From NCBI GenBank assembly GCA_004014935.1, contig CP025325.1, forward strand, positions 1,984,001 through 2,048,000: a stretch of DNA of 64,000 nt, in the 5' to 3' direction. A model generated the notes under the pieces. That model was not told the origin of the DNA, did not search any database, and saw only the letters and a program-made list of their open reading frames with translations. Origin of the DNA: Saccharomycopsis malanga (Eukaryota > Ascomycota > Saccharomycetes > Ascoideales > Saccharomycopsidaceae). The translations under genes were made by a program, and so were the position numbers. Shown piece after piece: positions 18,938-29,530 of the stretch (position 1 is its first letter; each line of letters opens with the position of its first letter).

Positions 18938-20309
18938 GGTATGTTTGTCTTGGCCTCTCTATGATGATTAAAATATGAGTAATAAGTTCTTCTGAACTAT
19001 CCTATCATGAAGACAAATACCTTGAACCACAACAAGAACTAATCTAGCACGATAAAATAGCTTGTGGGGAATTTCTCGACGCTTGTTTCACACTCTTTAT
19101 ATATCCTATTAACTCTTTCCAAAAATAGACAAGAAATAAACAGAGCGGGAGACTGAAAAAAACACTCCTCTTGCTCTCAGCACGTGTAACAATTCCACTC
19201 AAATCTCCCTGAACGATATTATACCAAAAACCGTCAAATTTTGATTGTTCACCCTATAATACACCTTTCTACCTCCTGTCTCTTTATTGTTGTTTGACGA
19301 TCCAAGGAGATCGAATGCGGAAATTGCCAGTGTGTTTTTTATTTTCGCTTCGGTTTTCCGCAGGAACCTTACCCGGTGCAAATATGATTAGGTTGGTGAG
19401 GTTGGTTGTTGGTCAGGGGCTCTGGAAACTATTTTTATAGTATTTATTGGAGATAAGATTGGTATAAGATGTAATAAGCTTGCTAAGAGACTTTAAAATG
19501 GGCCTTGTAAATATTACAGAACTTTTAAAGTTTTTTATAAATGCTATACGTATATCATATGACCTATATATGACCTATATTTCACTAATGCTGATATTCA
19601 AATCAGAAGTATATATGCCCACCAAGAGTAGTTTGCTAGGCTCTTTTCTTCGAGACATCATTTACAATGTCTCAGTAGCTTGTGTGGTAGGTCAGCCTCA
19701 CTAAATTACTAAAGATGGTTAGTAATTGTAGTAAATCCACATATATATATATATATTAGCTGGGTCCGATAAATAATTCATTTCAGAATCTCAAAACTAT
19801 AGTATAATTTTCAAGGTTAAAGATAAAAAGTGCCAATTTACATCTTTCTACTTATATCATCATAAATATTGAAAGCAAAAAAAAAAAAATGCGAATTCTG
19901 TGGATCGAACACAGGACCTTCAGATTTCAATTTTTTTTAGGGAAAACTTCAGTCTGACGCTCTCCCAACTGAGCTAAATCCGCGCACACCCAAAAAAGAA
20001 GACAAAATGTATAATGACAGATCACCCAAAAACTTGATGGCGAATATATAACTTTAGGTTGCAAAAATGAAACAATCTGACTGTATTTGACTTTTTGATT
20101 ATAGTCTCATAAGTTTTCGGAAAACAAACCACTACATTCACAACAAAAATTTGTTTTCGATTCATGTTTCCAAGCATTGGTAGCAACTTGACATCAAAGA
20201 TTCATTATACACTTATAAAAGAATATATAATATTGTTAATAAGAAAATTGGTATTATGTTTTGGGAAGCATTAAAGAGTAAAATATTATAATACACATCG
20301 TATTGTTTA
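18938..20309. other. Intergenic region with a tRNA-Phe gene
   Basis: 1.37 kb. Left part: NBP2 promoter with CACGTG near 19182. It contains a (TA)n run near 19741-19757 and the tRNA-Phe gene at 19890-19983. Frames of 60 and 74 codons here have no supporting features. Confidence 0.5.
19890..19983 (-). tRNA. tRNA-Phe (GAA), with 21-nt intron
   Basis: The reverse strand reads GCGGATTTAGCTCAGTTGGG and ends in GATCCACAGAATTCGCA, almost identical to yeast tRNA-Phe. The anticodon GAA is at 19948-19950. A 21-nt intron (19926-19946) sits one base 3' of the anticodon, the canonical place. Mature length is 73 nt. The Pol III terminator is the T run read from the A stretch at 19877-19889. Confidence 0.96.
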
Positions 20310-23219
20310 CTATTTACCCACCGTAGCAGTAACAATTGAGTAGTTACGAAGGTTCAAGTCCTGTAGCTTTAAATTGTAATCGAGATCAGTGGTTCCAGCA
20401 ATGGCAAATTGAAGATTGTCAATTTCTTTCTTTGACAATCTTGCAGCGGAGTTATTCGCCAACTTAAGCTTGTAAGACTTCAATACTCTTTTCAACTTTG
20501 TAGTTTTCTTGATTTTGAAAAACACAGGGGTATTATCAGCAAGCTCAATCTTGATGTTTAAATACACGTCATCTTCTTTGGCTGCAAAATGGCTTTGCTC
20601 TGTAGCAGGCCCCTTAGGTTCCTCTGTCTGTTTAGTTTCCAAAGCATTGGTATTTTGTGAGTTGCCTGTATCAACCATCTGAGTTGCTTTGTCTTGTTCA
20701 GTATCATCTGAAGGCTTGAATCGTTTAGCAGCAGGCAAATCATCGTAGGTGATTCCGCCTGTCAATATTGAGTCGGTGTTGATTGCGGTTGTAGTGTTAT
20801 TAGTCACAGGCAACTCTGAGGTTCCATTGAGAATAGTGACATCCGTTTTGTTGTTCAGCGCTGCAGAGGCTGTCTCGTTGATATTAACATGACTCATAGA
20901 ATTAAAACTGTCACCAACGGAAATGAGTCGTTTCCTGGTATTTGCAGGTACACTAGCTTGTGTTGAAGTAACATTTCCACCGTCTAATGAAGTTTCGTTA
21001 GCTTGAGCGACATTATTTTCCTTGTGAACAGGAGAAAACTGATAATTTGCAGGAGCAATAGATTTCCAAGGCGCTCGTGGCCAAGTCAGTTCTTGAATTG
21101 CCTTGATAGGCCGCTGCACTCCAAAATCTTTGAATTTCTCATATAAATCGTTATCATTTTCGAACTGAATTTTCTCTTGTTTCAACCGTTCAATTTCACC
21201 GGCCAATGATTCAAGACGTGTGCTGTAAGTACTAACAAAACTCACTTTATCTGCCGCATTCTGCAATTGGGACTTGAAGTGTTCGACCATCTGTTGTTTT
21301 TCCTCTTGAAATTGCTGTTCGTTCCTTTTGAAGTCTTTGATGAGTCCCAACACATTTAGCAAATTCTTAGCGGCATTGATCGTTGAAGGAACCAACCTTG
21401 ATTCAACCTCAAGTTTCATACCTTCTAATATATGGAAAGTGTTTTCTAGTTCTTTATCTAATTTCAAGTCCTTGAAAACATCAGTCTTGAATGCGTCTGA
21501 AACAGTCTGCAATTGATTTGTTGCAAGTTTTTTGAAAGAATTGGTGTTTCCAACAAAATTCCAATCAACTATTTGGTCATATACATATACAGACAGTCTT
21601 TTTTCAGCGCTCCACCGTTTCTGCAAGCCGTAATACACGTTGGTTTCCTTTTGGCTCAAGAACCCCAAGTAAGCCATGATCTTTTCAACTACTACAGATG
21701 TGTCGAGATCTTTAGCGAAATCTGTAATTTCTCTAACTGTCAAGCCGTTAACACCAGTATCCTTTTCATACAAAATCTCAAAGATACTATAAAGCACCTT
21801 ATCATTGAAATATTCGATTTGCGGCTTAGGTCTAACCAGCTGTTGTACAACTTTCTGGAAGTCAATGGGCTGCAGAGCGAGAAAATTCTCTGGCATCTTA
21901 GTAGATTTGATTATAATTTCTAAATAATCAAAATCTATTGGGTCGAGGTTGATTTCCAGGGCCAAATGATGGCTAAGAACGTTTTGTTCCACTAAATTTC
22001 TGAAACCATCCAAAAGAACTTTGATTTTTTTAGAATAATTCTGTAAGTAAAGGCCATATTCATTATAGATTTTGGTAACATAAGTTTTGAAAAGAGCTTC
22101 ATTTTCAGCTAACTGTTTCTCCAAAGCTCTTTTGGCTAAAGATTCCTCATCACGAGCTTTAGAGATCTGAGCAACTTTTGCATTTAGTTCATCATGCAAC
22201 GTTTTATAATCATTAGTAGAGGTGACGAGGGAAGACTTCAAGGAATCAAGTTTACTGACTAACTCTAGTATTTGTTTATTTTTTTCGATAATGTCTGTTT
22301 TTTTTTGATTCAACTCGTTATTTGCTTCCAGAACCTCATCTGACAACTTTTTCTTTTCATTTTGGAGGGTATTAATAAGCACTAGCTTTTTAGAAAGAAC
22401 GTTATTTGTTGACTTCAATTCCTCTTGGGCCTTTGAAAGATTTTGCTGCAAAGACTTTTCAAATTCGGTATTTTGCTGGACAAGCAGCAAAGATTTATTT
22501 TTGTTTGAAAGCTCCTTATTTTTTTCGGTCAATTTCTGAATTTCATTGCGTAACTCGTCAAGCTGGTCGGTATTAACAGATGGTCCATTGACTTTTTCAG
22601 AAAAAAATTTATATTGCACATCATCACATTTGATCACAATATGATCATTGGCGGAGATCCCTAGCTTGTTCAACTTTATAGCTAAATTTTCGATCTTTGT
22701 AGTGGTGACTTGCCCAGGAGCATATTTAATTTGAAAAAATTCAAAACTTTTGGGAGAATATCGCTGACTTTTCAAAACAGTCTCAGGAATTTGCAAATGA
22801 GTGGCCAATATTTGATACACACTTTGAACTACACAGTCCTCTTCAACCTTAATGGTCACGGTATCTTTGAGTACCACAAACTGTTCTTTCTTTAAGGAAT
22901 TATCCTTGGTAAAATGTACTGTCAATGGAATTAGCTTTTTCACTAATATTTGATCTTCATTTTTAAGCTTAAGCTCCGTGATTGTGTTGGCGGGATTCAT
23001 AAACCGTTTTAAATGATAAAACGTTAAATCATACGGGTTATGGTTACTAATCTGTGCAAACTTCTTCACTAAAGATCCGAACTTGCTATGTTTTCGAACT
23101 TTGAAATATGTATTTCGAGAATAATCCTCATCTGTCTTACTTGGAACCGGCGCGTTCGCCGTAGGATCATTGATATCGAAAAACCTCAATGATAAGAGAA
23201 CAGAGTCTTTATCACTCAT
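20310..23219 (-). CDS. Large coiled-coil protein with SUMO/ubiquitin-like domains near both ends (unrecognised)
   Basis: 969 residues from the first ATG. I cannot name it. Residues ~1-95 and ~100-205 look like two β-grasp (ubiquitin-like) modules: NTYFKVRKHSKFGSLVKKFA...TITELKLKNEDQILV, then FVVLKDTVTIKVEEDCVVQSV...LGISANDHIVIKC. The last 85 residues, from VYLNIKIELADNTPVFFKIKK to ...LRNYSIVTATV, strongly resemble a SUMO-like domain of the Rad60/Esc2 type. Between them are a coiled coil (about 215-385), a conserved-looking globular helical region (about 385-600) and a second short coiled coil (about 635-690), then a disordered Asn/Thr-rich part with SUMO-interaction-like hydrophobic patches. 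It sits between NBP2 and CWC15, which are adjacent in S. cerevisiae, so it is either lost there or inserted here. Confidence 0.6.
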   Translation of the reverse strand: MSDKDSVLLSLRFFDINDPTANAPVPSKTDEDYSRNTYFKVRKHSKFGSLVKKFAQISNHNPYDLTFYHLKRFMNPANTITELKLKNEDQILVKKLIPLTVHFTKDNSLKKEQFVVLKDTVTIKVEEDCVVQSVYQILATHLQIPETVLKSQRYSPKSFEFFQIKYAPGQVTTTKIENLAIKLNKLGISANDHIVIKCDDVQYKFFSEKVNGPSVNTDQLDELRNEIQKLTEKNKELSNKNKSLLLVQQNTEFEKSLQQNLSKAQEELKSTNNVLSKKLVLINTLQNEKKKLSDEVLEANNELNQKKTDIIEKNKQILELVSKLDSLKSSLVTSTNDYKTLHDELNAKVAQISKARDEESLAKRALEKQLAENEALFKTYVTKIYNEYGLYLQNYSKKIKVLLDGFRNLVEQNVLSHHLALEINLDPIDFDYLEIIIKSTKMPENFLALQPIDFQKVVQQLVRPKPQIEYFNDKVLYSIFEILYEKDTGVNGLTVREITDFAKDLDTSVVVEKIMAYLGFLSQKETNVYYGLQKRWSAEKRLSVYVYDQIVDWNFVGNTNSFKKLATNQLQTVSDAFKTDVFKDLKLDKELENTFHILEGMKLEVESRLVPSTINAAKNLLNVLGLIKDFKRNEQQFQEEKQQMVEHFKSQLQNAADKVSFVSTYSTRLESLAGEIERLKQEKIQFENDNDLYEKFKDFGVQRPIKAIQELTWPRAPWKSIAPANYQFSPVHKENNVAQANETSLDGGNVTSTQASVPANTRKRLISVGDSFNSMSHVNINETASAALNNKTDVTILNGTSELPVTNNTTTAINTDSILTGGITYDDLPAAKRFKPSDDTEQDKATQMVDTGNSQNTNALETKQTEEPKGPATEQSHFAAKEDDVYLNIKIELADNTPVFFKIKKTTKLKRVLKSYKLKLANNSAARLSKKEIDNLQFAIAGTTDLDYNLKLQDLNLRNYSIVTATVGK

Positions 23220-23490
23220 TACAATTTGCTTGGACTTAATAGCTATTGGACCAACTTGGTTAGGGGTCTTATAGCGCTTAAAACATTTGTTTTTATTTAC
23301 AAACTACAAACGCCATTTCAAGGTTTATTTTTTTTTAATTAACAGCAGGGGGTTGAGACACCCTTCAACAGGCGAAATTTATAGAAAAATATCAACCTAC
23401 TGTTTAAGTGGATCAATGGGCAATAAAAAATAAATACAGAATTGGAAAAGATAGTAGAAGAAACAAGTAACGAGTCTATAAAGGTAATAA

Positions 23491-24210
23491 ATGACGACTG
23501 CGCATCGGGCAACATTCACGCATGCTAAAGCTAAGGACACTTCGTTGTCGCAGACGTATCAGGCATCATTAACTCATAAGCGATTCTTACCGGCACATAC
23601 TCAGTTGAAGTATCGAACAAAGAAGAATAAAGACAGGGAAATTGAAGATGAAGATGAAGATGAAGATGAAGAAACCAGACTACAAACATTAAAAGAGAAT
23701 TTGCTTCGAGAAGAGCATGAACATTTGAAAAAAGAGGGAATAATAGATGACAATTATGATCAAAGAAGAATGAAGTTGTTAGAAGATACAAAAGATATTG
23801 ATAATGATTCTAGTGATGAAAAAATTGTATTGGAAACTCGCAAAATGGTGCACAGTAAAAGTGACGAAAGTAGTGAGGAAGTAGAAGAAGACGACGACGA
23901 TGATGAGGAGGAAAGTGAAGATGAAACGGAACAATTAATGCTTGAGCTTCAGAAAATCAAAAATGAGCGTAAACAACAAGAACAACAGAAGAAAGAAATA
24001 GATGTAGAACAGGAAGCTGCTAGCAGTAATCCATTAGTCAACGTACTGGATGGAAATGATGTTACCATGCGAAAACGAGGCTGGAGAGATGGAACGTTAT
24101 TCAGTAACAAAAAACAGAAAAGTTCGGGTGAAAATAATAATGACAATTATGTTAATGATATGCTACATTCCGACTTTCATCGCAGGTTTTTGAACAAGTA
24201 TATAAGGTAG
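23491..24210 (+). CDS. CWC15: Pre-mRNA splicing factor Cwc15
   Basis: 239 residues. The N-terminus MTTAHRATFTHAKAKDTSLS is the invariant start of the Cwf15/Cwc15 family. The middle is acidic with long Asp/Glu runs (encoded partly by a GAAGAT repeat near 23641-23672), and the C-terminus has KRGWRDGTLFSNKK and a DFHRRFLNKYIR ending, also diagnostic. Cwc15 is a component of the Prp19-associated complex (NTC) in the active spliceosome. It starts 271 bp from the divergent coiled-coil gene. S. cerevisiae CWC15 (YDR163W) follows NBP2. Confidence 0.95.
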   Translation: MTTAHRATFTHAKAKDTSLSQTYQASLTHKRFLPAHTQLKYRTKKNKDREIEDEDEDEDEETRLQTLKENLLREEHEHLKKEGIIDDNYDQRRMKLLEDTKDIDNDSSDEKIVLETRKMVHSKSDESSEEVEEDDDDDEEESEDETEQLMLELQKIKNERKQQEQQKKEIDVEQEAASSNPLVNVLDGNDVTMRKRGWRDGTLFSNKKQKSSGENNNDNYVNDMLHSDFHRRFLNKYIR

Positions 24211-24617
24211 CGATCTGGAATCAATAAATGTTTTAGGGTTTTTTCTTGGATTGTATGTAAGATATCTTAGTGTTATTCTACAACTACCAAGTTGTAATAA
24301 ATGAGTTTGGCAAGCTTTCAAGAAGGATTCACAAATAAGCCTAAATTTGACAAAAGTTTGAAAGATGAGGACCACTGTCATGACATTAATATTAAGCTAT
24401 TGGTTGCTACGGGCAGTTTTTTAAATTTTGGGATGATTTGTTTGCTTGAAAAATATATAAACTCAGATCATCCTTAATGCTTAGTAAACCACGATGAAAA
24501 AAGCCCAAATTTTGATAGAAATATATCAGAGGAGCATTATAAATAAAGCAATAGAAAAAAAACCATTAGTAACGTACAACTTCTCACAATAAATCGAGTC
24601 CAATGATTATGCATTGA
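24211..24617. other. Intergenic region between convergent CWC15 and TRS31
   Basis: 3' flanks of both genes. A short ATG-started frame around 24301 is not supported. I see nothing else. Confidence 0.4.
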
Positions 24618-25361
24618 CTAACCAAACCTGATCAATTCCCTTTCAATGACATTTTCGTCAAACTTTAGCAAATAAACGGTTCTCAAAGGAAAACCGTCTT
24701 TCGGAACATTATGGGCTGTGACGCTGGCCTGGAAATATGCGGCATCTAAAAGACCTTCTATAATGCCAGCAACGAAAGCACAGCAATTCAACTGTTTCAA
24801 GTCTTTTGGAACAGAAATAAATTGCGATATTATAGGATCATTATCAATGATCATAAACTCGTTATCCAAATCTTGGGATTTCTCAAGCTCATCAGCGGTT
24901 TTCCCAAAAAGGTTTCTCCATATAACAGAATGTATAAATTGCAATATTTCGATGATTTTTACATCTTTTTTCAAAGTCTTTTTCAAGTTTCCATTGCTTT
25001 GATTTTCTCTCAAGTAACTGAGCTCTAGGATTTTTGGGCCTATGGAATAACCTAGTATATTGAGTTTAGTTTCGAGTTGCTGAATACCTTTGGATCCTTG
25101 ATGGGTCCAAGAAACAATCTCGCTGAAAAGAAAACTCAAAGAAGCAAGATTTACTTCGGGTATTCTCCGATTAAGATTTTTGTCATAAATTGAAGGTTTT
25201 TTATTGCTCTGTAAACTTGCGCTGCTGGGATTTGGAGTACCAATTGCACTACTAGATTGGCCCACCAGGCTCAACTTCTGAGGCCCCACCGTTGGATCAT
25301 ATGTGTCTGAAGGCTTGGCGCTTGAGTACGAAGGCAATATCAAATCATTATTAATCGCCAT
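24618..25361 (-). CDS. TRS31: TRAPP complex subunit Trs31 (TRAPPC5)
   Basis: 247 residues from the ATG at 25361; a longer frame upstream begins with TTG. TRAPP complexes are tethers and Rab nucleotide exchange factors for ER-Golgi and Golgi traffic. After a Ser/Pro-rich N-terminal extension, the Bet3-like fold starts at about residue 65 with IYDKNLNRRIPEVNLASLSFLFSE, followed by LETKLNILGYSIGPKILEL and the helical/strand part with LNCCAFVAGIIEGLLDAAYF (a typical TRAPPC5 motif). The product ends in TVYLLKFDENVIERE. Its start is 250 bp from the divergent ARD1 ATG. Confidence 0.93.
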   Translation of the reverse strand: MAINNDLILPSYSSAKPSDTYDPTVGPQKLSLVGQSSSAIGTPNPSSASLQSNKKPSIYDKNLNRRIPEVNLASLSFLFSEIVSWTHQGSKGIQQLETKLNILGYSIGPKILELSYLRENQSNGNLKKTLKKDVKIIEILQFIHSVIWRNLFGKTADELEKSQDLDNEFMIIDNDPIISQFISVPKDLKQLNCCAFVAGIIEGLLDAAYFQASVTAHNVPKDGFPLRTVYLLKFDENVIERELIRFG

Positions 25362-25611
25362 GGTTGAAAATAACAATATTTATTATGGTGTATTTATGAT
25401 ATTACCAAATTAAAGAAAATTAGTAGGTACATGTTACGTATCGTTTTTCAACCATTTTCACCCACATCACCGTTTCAGGGTAAACCGTTGGACATTAGTG
25501 AAAAATATCAACGACGAGGACGAGTCTTCACTATATAGACTTGAAACTTGGAGAGTATTAAAAAAATTCAACTGTATATGTCATAGTAGAGATCAATATA
25601 TTGCAAGAGCC

Positions 25612-26319
25612 ATGGCTATTACTATAAGACAAGCAACCATACACGATTTGCAGGCTATTCAAAATGCAAATTTGCACAATTTGCCCGAAAACTATTTGTT
25701 GAAATACTACATGTACCATATATTATCATGGCCTCAAGCATCGTACGTGGCTACTACCACGGATTTAAGTGAATTTGAAGCTGAGGACAATGATGCGGAA
25801 AGTACGGGATTGGCTGAATATAATCGCAAGAAGCTAGCGGAATCGAAAAGTGATCCTTCGTATGCGAATCCTAAAGAAAAAGTGGTAGGCTACATATTAG
25901 GTAAGATGGAAGATGATCCTAATGCAGAGGATAAAACTCCTCACGGCCATGTCACTAGTATTAGTGTTATAAGAACATATAGAAGAATGGGAATTGCTGA
26001 GAAATTGATGAGACAATCTTTATATTCGTTATGTGAGGTCTACAAGGCTAAATATGTGAATTTACATGTTAGAAAATCCAATAGGGCTGCCTTACATTTA
26101 TATAGAGACACTCTTCAGTTTACTGTTTTGAAACTTGAAAAAGGATACTACGCAGATAAAGAAGATGCTTATTCTATGAAAAAAGAGTTGGTTCTCGAAG
26201 ATTTGCTTCCTTCCAAGTTCCAAAATAGTGAATATGAAGACGATCTTTCCAAAGACTTGTTGTCTGACAATGACGACATTGCCCAAGCTACTAAAAATAT
26301 TGAGCAAGTTAAGGTATAG
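25612..26319 (+). CDS. ARD1: Catalytic subunit of N-terminal acetyltransferase NatA (Ard1/Naa10)
   Basis: 235 residues, starting at the ATG at 25612 (MAITIRQATIHDLQAIQNAN). The open frame extends upstream but has only a non-ATG start, and the family's N-terminus begins exactly here. A GNAT domain follows: LPENYLLKYYMYHILSWPQ is the substrate-binding α1-α2 loop typical of Naa10, and RTYRRMGIAEKLM is the acetyl-CoA pyrophosphate-binding motif (RxxGxA). HVRKSNRAALHLYRDTLQF completes the fold. With Nat1, Ard1 acetylates N-terminal Ser, Ala, Thr and Gly co-translationally. A 30-residue acidic insertion (about 50-80) separates strands, as in yeast Ard1. Confidence 0.95.
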   Translation: MAITIRQATIHDLQAIQNANLHNLPENYLLKYYMYHILSWPQASYVATTTDLSEFEAEDNDAESTGLAEYNRKKLAESKSDPSYANPKEKVVGYILGKMEDDPNAEDKTPHGHVTSISVIRTYRRMGIAEKLMRQSLYSLCEVYKAKYVNLHVRKSNRAALHLYRDTLQFTVLKLEKGYYADKEDAYSMKKELVLEDLLPSKFQNSEYEDDLSKDLLSDNDDIAQATKNIEQVKV

Positions 26320-27000
26320 AGGTGTCTACCAGATCCTTCATGTTTATAGACTAATAAAAGTTGATGCTACAGAAAATTCGCTATTACTCATTGTAAACTT
26401 ACAAATGTACTTATTTGACAAAAAATATATTGTAATTAATACTGGGCTGTAAAAACTCCTGAGAAATGTTAGTTGAATGCTCGTATTCCAAGTTTTTCGT
26501 TATTTAGCAGTATCTCTACTAAATAACAATGTTATGTTGATTTTCAGACAAAAAAAATAAGGTAGCTTGGTTTTTTCCACATCGACAGAATGTCTCGAGC
26601 CAAATGCACTCAGGTCATCATTTAAACCAACATAATCCAATTATGATTATTTTCTAAAACATACCAATCAGAACAATGATAACTTGCCAATTATTACTGT
26701 AATTATTCAAAAAATATGTTAAGTGAAGAAAAGTTAAGAAAAGGAATAGAAGAAAAAAAGATTGAAAAAAAAATTTTTCAGCCTTAATATACCTTTCACT
26801 GGTTTACCCGGGCTGCTATTTTCATAAACCAGCTCAACATGTCTGTTGTTGCTCTACACGACGGTGAAGAAGAAATACAATAGTAAACAAAAAGCCTCAG
26901 ATGGTTATTTTTGCAGCTTGAAAAGAATGTGTAATGATTTTGTAGACTCACTGCACAGTTTAATCATTTATTTTTGTAAGGTATTTCATTTGAGTTTTTA
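26320..27000. other. Intergenic region between convergent genes
   Basis: 3' flanks of ARD1 and the 27-kb gene. A 14-codon ORF (ATG at 26839, MSVVALHDGEEEIQ) has no support. A poly-A/T-rich patch lies around 26745-26780. Confidence 0.4.
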
Positions 27001-27912
27001 CTAGCTGTTTTTTTTTTGGATCTTGCGTTTCTTGAGTCTAGGGCTGGCCTGTGGGATATTCTCTTTTTCTTTTTTTGTAATGGAAGAAGATGTTCCAGTA
27101 AACTTCTTGGTTGAAGTATGACTGTTTTTTTCGTGAGAATCTGTGTAACTTGAGGAAGGTGTTGGGACAGGTGTAGTAGAAAGCGCATCATTGACAATAA
27201 GCTTACCAACGTTAAATGGTGAGCTGAGGGAACACTCGGTAAATGAAGTGTTGCAACCGGACAACCGGCTCTTATTAAACTTAAAATTACTGTCTATAGG
27301 TAAGAGGTCGGATAATGCTGAACTGCTACTGTTGGAATTCAAATTAATCAATGATGTTGATGCGGACAGAGGAAAGTCGTCGAAATCATCAATACATAGG
27401 CTTGATGCTAGGTTTGACGTCAAGCTTTTAGTTTCCTTGCTGAAATCTCCTTCGCGTCTGCTGAATCTATGTAATTCTACGGCTCTTGTCATTGCCTTAT
27501 CATTATTAGGAAAGGGTTGTTTTGAGATCAACTTTTTTACTCCCTTGAACAAAGAAGTAAAATGTTTTGATACATGCTCAGTCTTCAACGGCTTTTCACA
27601 ACAATCAAGAAATTGAGATTTACTATTATCGACTTCTTCTTTCTCCTGCTCCTCATTAAAATTACTTGCTAAATGGTCCGTCTGAAAACATTTAACCATG
27701 TTGTCCCAACGTGTCCATTGCAGAGACGTAATCTCATTATTCTTCGTACCCTTGCGTCTGTAACATCTCTTTTTTAGCATATTTAATTGGTAATCATCTA
27801 CCAATTAGTAAGTTAGTATCACAGTATATGAATTGCTGTGAAAAAGCAAAAACATACCAATTTCTTTCAGCACAGGTATATGCCCTTTCTCAAAAGAGCG
27901 CTTGAAAACCAT
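27001..27912 (-). CDS. Unrecognised protein with a C-terminal KEN box, one intron
   Basis: Spliced product of 283 residues. Exon 1 is 27858-27912 (MVFKRSFEKGHIPVLKEI plus one base). The 60-bp intron (27798-27857) has GTATGT, TACTAAC (27812-27818) and TAG. Exon 2 is 27001-27797, and the phase joins perfectly into DDYQLNMLKKRCYRRKG. I do not know the protein. The N-terminal ~65 residues look conserved (basic, with LQWTRWDNMVKCF); the rest is Ser-rich with an FDDFPLS patch. The C-terminus holds KEN (263-265) in KEKENIPQASPRLKKRK, a possible APC/C degradation signal followed by an SP site and a basic nuclear-localisation-like run. This suggests a cell-cycle-regulated nuclear protein, which is inference. 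Confidence 0.8.
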
Positions 27913-29530
27913 AATTACTAGTCTAAAGACTTGAATACCACTCAATGCTGTTTTTTAAAATTTTAAGCGCTGTTATGAAAGTTGTTTTCTCGTTTTCAAT
28001 TTGAAGATATGATTCAAAAGTTAAAAACTTTGCATGCTTTTACATACGCACCAACCGAGTAAATTATAAGTAATGAAACTGAGTAAGCCTCGTGCTTAAC
28101 TGCATTAAAACTATTCTTATATAATCTTAATTTGTATGTATTTCAGGCTTTTAATGAAAAAGTTGCCTATATACATGGTAAGTCTAACGATCACAGTGGA
28201 GAAATACGCCAAATCCTTTCAAATATACATATTGTTGTCATTTTAATGCTATTCAGAAAAAGAAAAAAATAAAAAATAAAAAAATAAAAAAGAAAAATCA
28301 CATTATAAAACAGCCTTTGGCAAAAGTATAGATTAATACTTTCGCAAGTCAATAATGATAGAGGACTAGTATGCTCTGATTTCAAAGGTGTTACTAAGTT
28401 AAAAATAATTTTGAAACCCAAATAATCGAGGAAGCAGAATCTCGATTCCACTTACTGATACTAAATTGTAAAAGCACTACACAACTACTTTATAAAATTT
28501 AAAGATTTATTTAAAGGCTGTAAAAAAAATATTTTACAGTGCTCAGATTAAAAAAAATGGACGAGTTGGGAATTGAACCCAAGACCTCTCCCATGCTAAG
28601 GGAGCGCGCTACCAACTGCGCCACACGCCCAATTTATGAAAATACTTATTTTCTTATAATCCAGCTTCATATACCACATGCAGCACAGGGCACATATACA
28701 ATCTAAAGTTTGCATGAGCTGCTTCGCATGGCAGGGTTAACGATAAAGTAAATAGCCATGCATGGCATGCATTTAACAGCCACCGTAAACGGGGTACTTG
28801 CTTACCTTTTATGTAAGTTGTGCAGATTTAAGGGTGTACATCATCTGCTGATAATATGACCAATAGTGATGACCATGCACCTTTAGTTGTTTTGGCAAGT
28901 CTGCTTTTAAAGGCCATCAACGCGATTGAACACTATGCTTTCCAATAATGGCATCCTCAAACTGAAGACCCTCGCTTTGACCAACTAATCTGCATGTTGA
29001 TGCCTCGCTGCACACGCACGTACTTACAGGTACCATTAGGCGGCCGGGGGCAGTTACGTACAGGAAAGCTTGCCTAAAAAAGAAGTTGCGGCCGTTTATC
29101 AGTATATACACGTGATCCGCTCGTGCAGTAGTCTCGTAGTAGGCACCAAATTGTCGGTAGAGATTCAATTTGGAAAGAAGCGTCCACTGGTACTATTTTC
29201 TTTTTTCTTCTAATGTTAGTTTTTTCTGTATGCTGAATTATTAGTTGTCAATAAGTTAACGACTATTGTGTCAACGTTTCTTGAGAAATCTTGCGCAGGG
29301 CTAACCTTATTCTACTGCTACTTCCCACGGGAACCTATCAATACCAATTTCGAAACAGCTTCCGTTGGTTTTGTCTTAATTTACGCTCTTTGTTTGGCGC
29401 TTCCATCCCCTACTTGGACCAAGTGTCGACACGTCCAATATAAATAAGGACATTTTCGTTTTCATTTTGTTACCTTTGGCAGCCCCTGTATAACCATATA
29501 AATCAGTACTGAAAACCACGTTTCCTGAAG
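27913..29530. other. Intergenic region with a tRNA-Ala gene, upstream of BEM1
   Basis: 1.6 kb. It holds the promoter of the 27-kb gene, an A-rich low-complexity stretch at about 28257-28298, tRNA-Ala at 28558-28630, and a more GC-rich part (28680-29180) with CATGCATGGCATGCAT palindromic sequence near 28756. The last ~350 bp form the BEM1 promoter. Short frames here (83-86 codons) are not supported. Confidence 0.5.
28558..28630 (-). tRNA. tRNA-Ala (AGC)
   Basis: The reverse strand reads GGGCGTGTGGCGCAGTTGGT at the 5' end and ends CCCAACTCGTCCA. The anticodon AGC (28595-28597) sits in CTTAGCATG, as in yeast tRNA-Ala. Length is 73 nt with no intron; the acceptor and T stems pair fully. A seven-T terminator follows (A run at 28551-28557). 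Confidence 0.97.

Noticed and set aside
25498-25611. 38-residue N-terminal extension of ARD1
   Set aside because: It begins with GTG, not ATG, and the family N-terminus starts exactly at the ATG at 25612.
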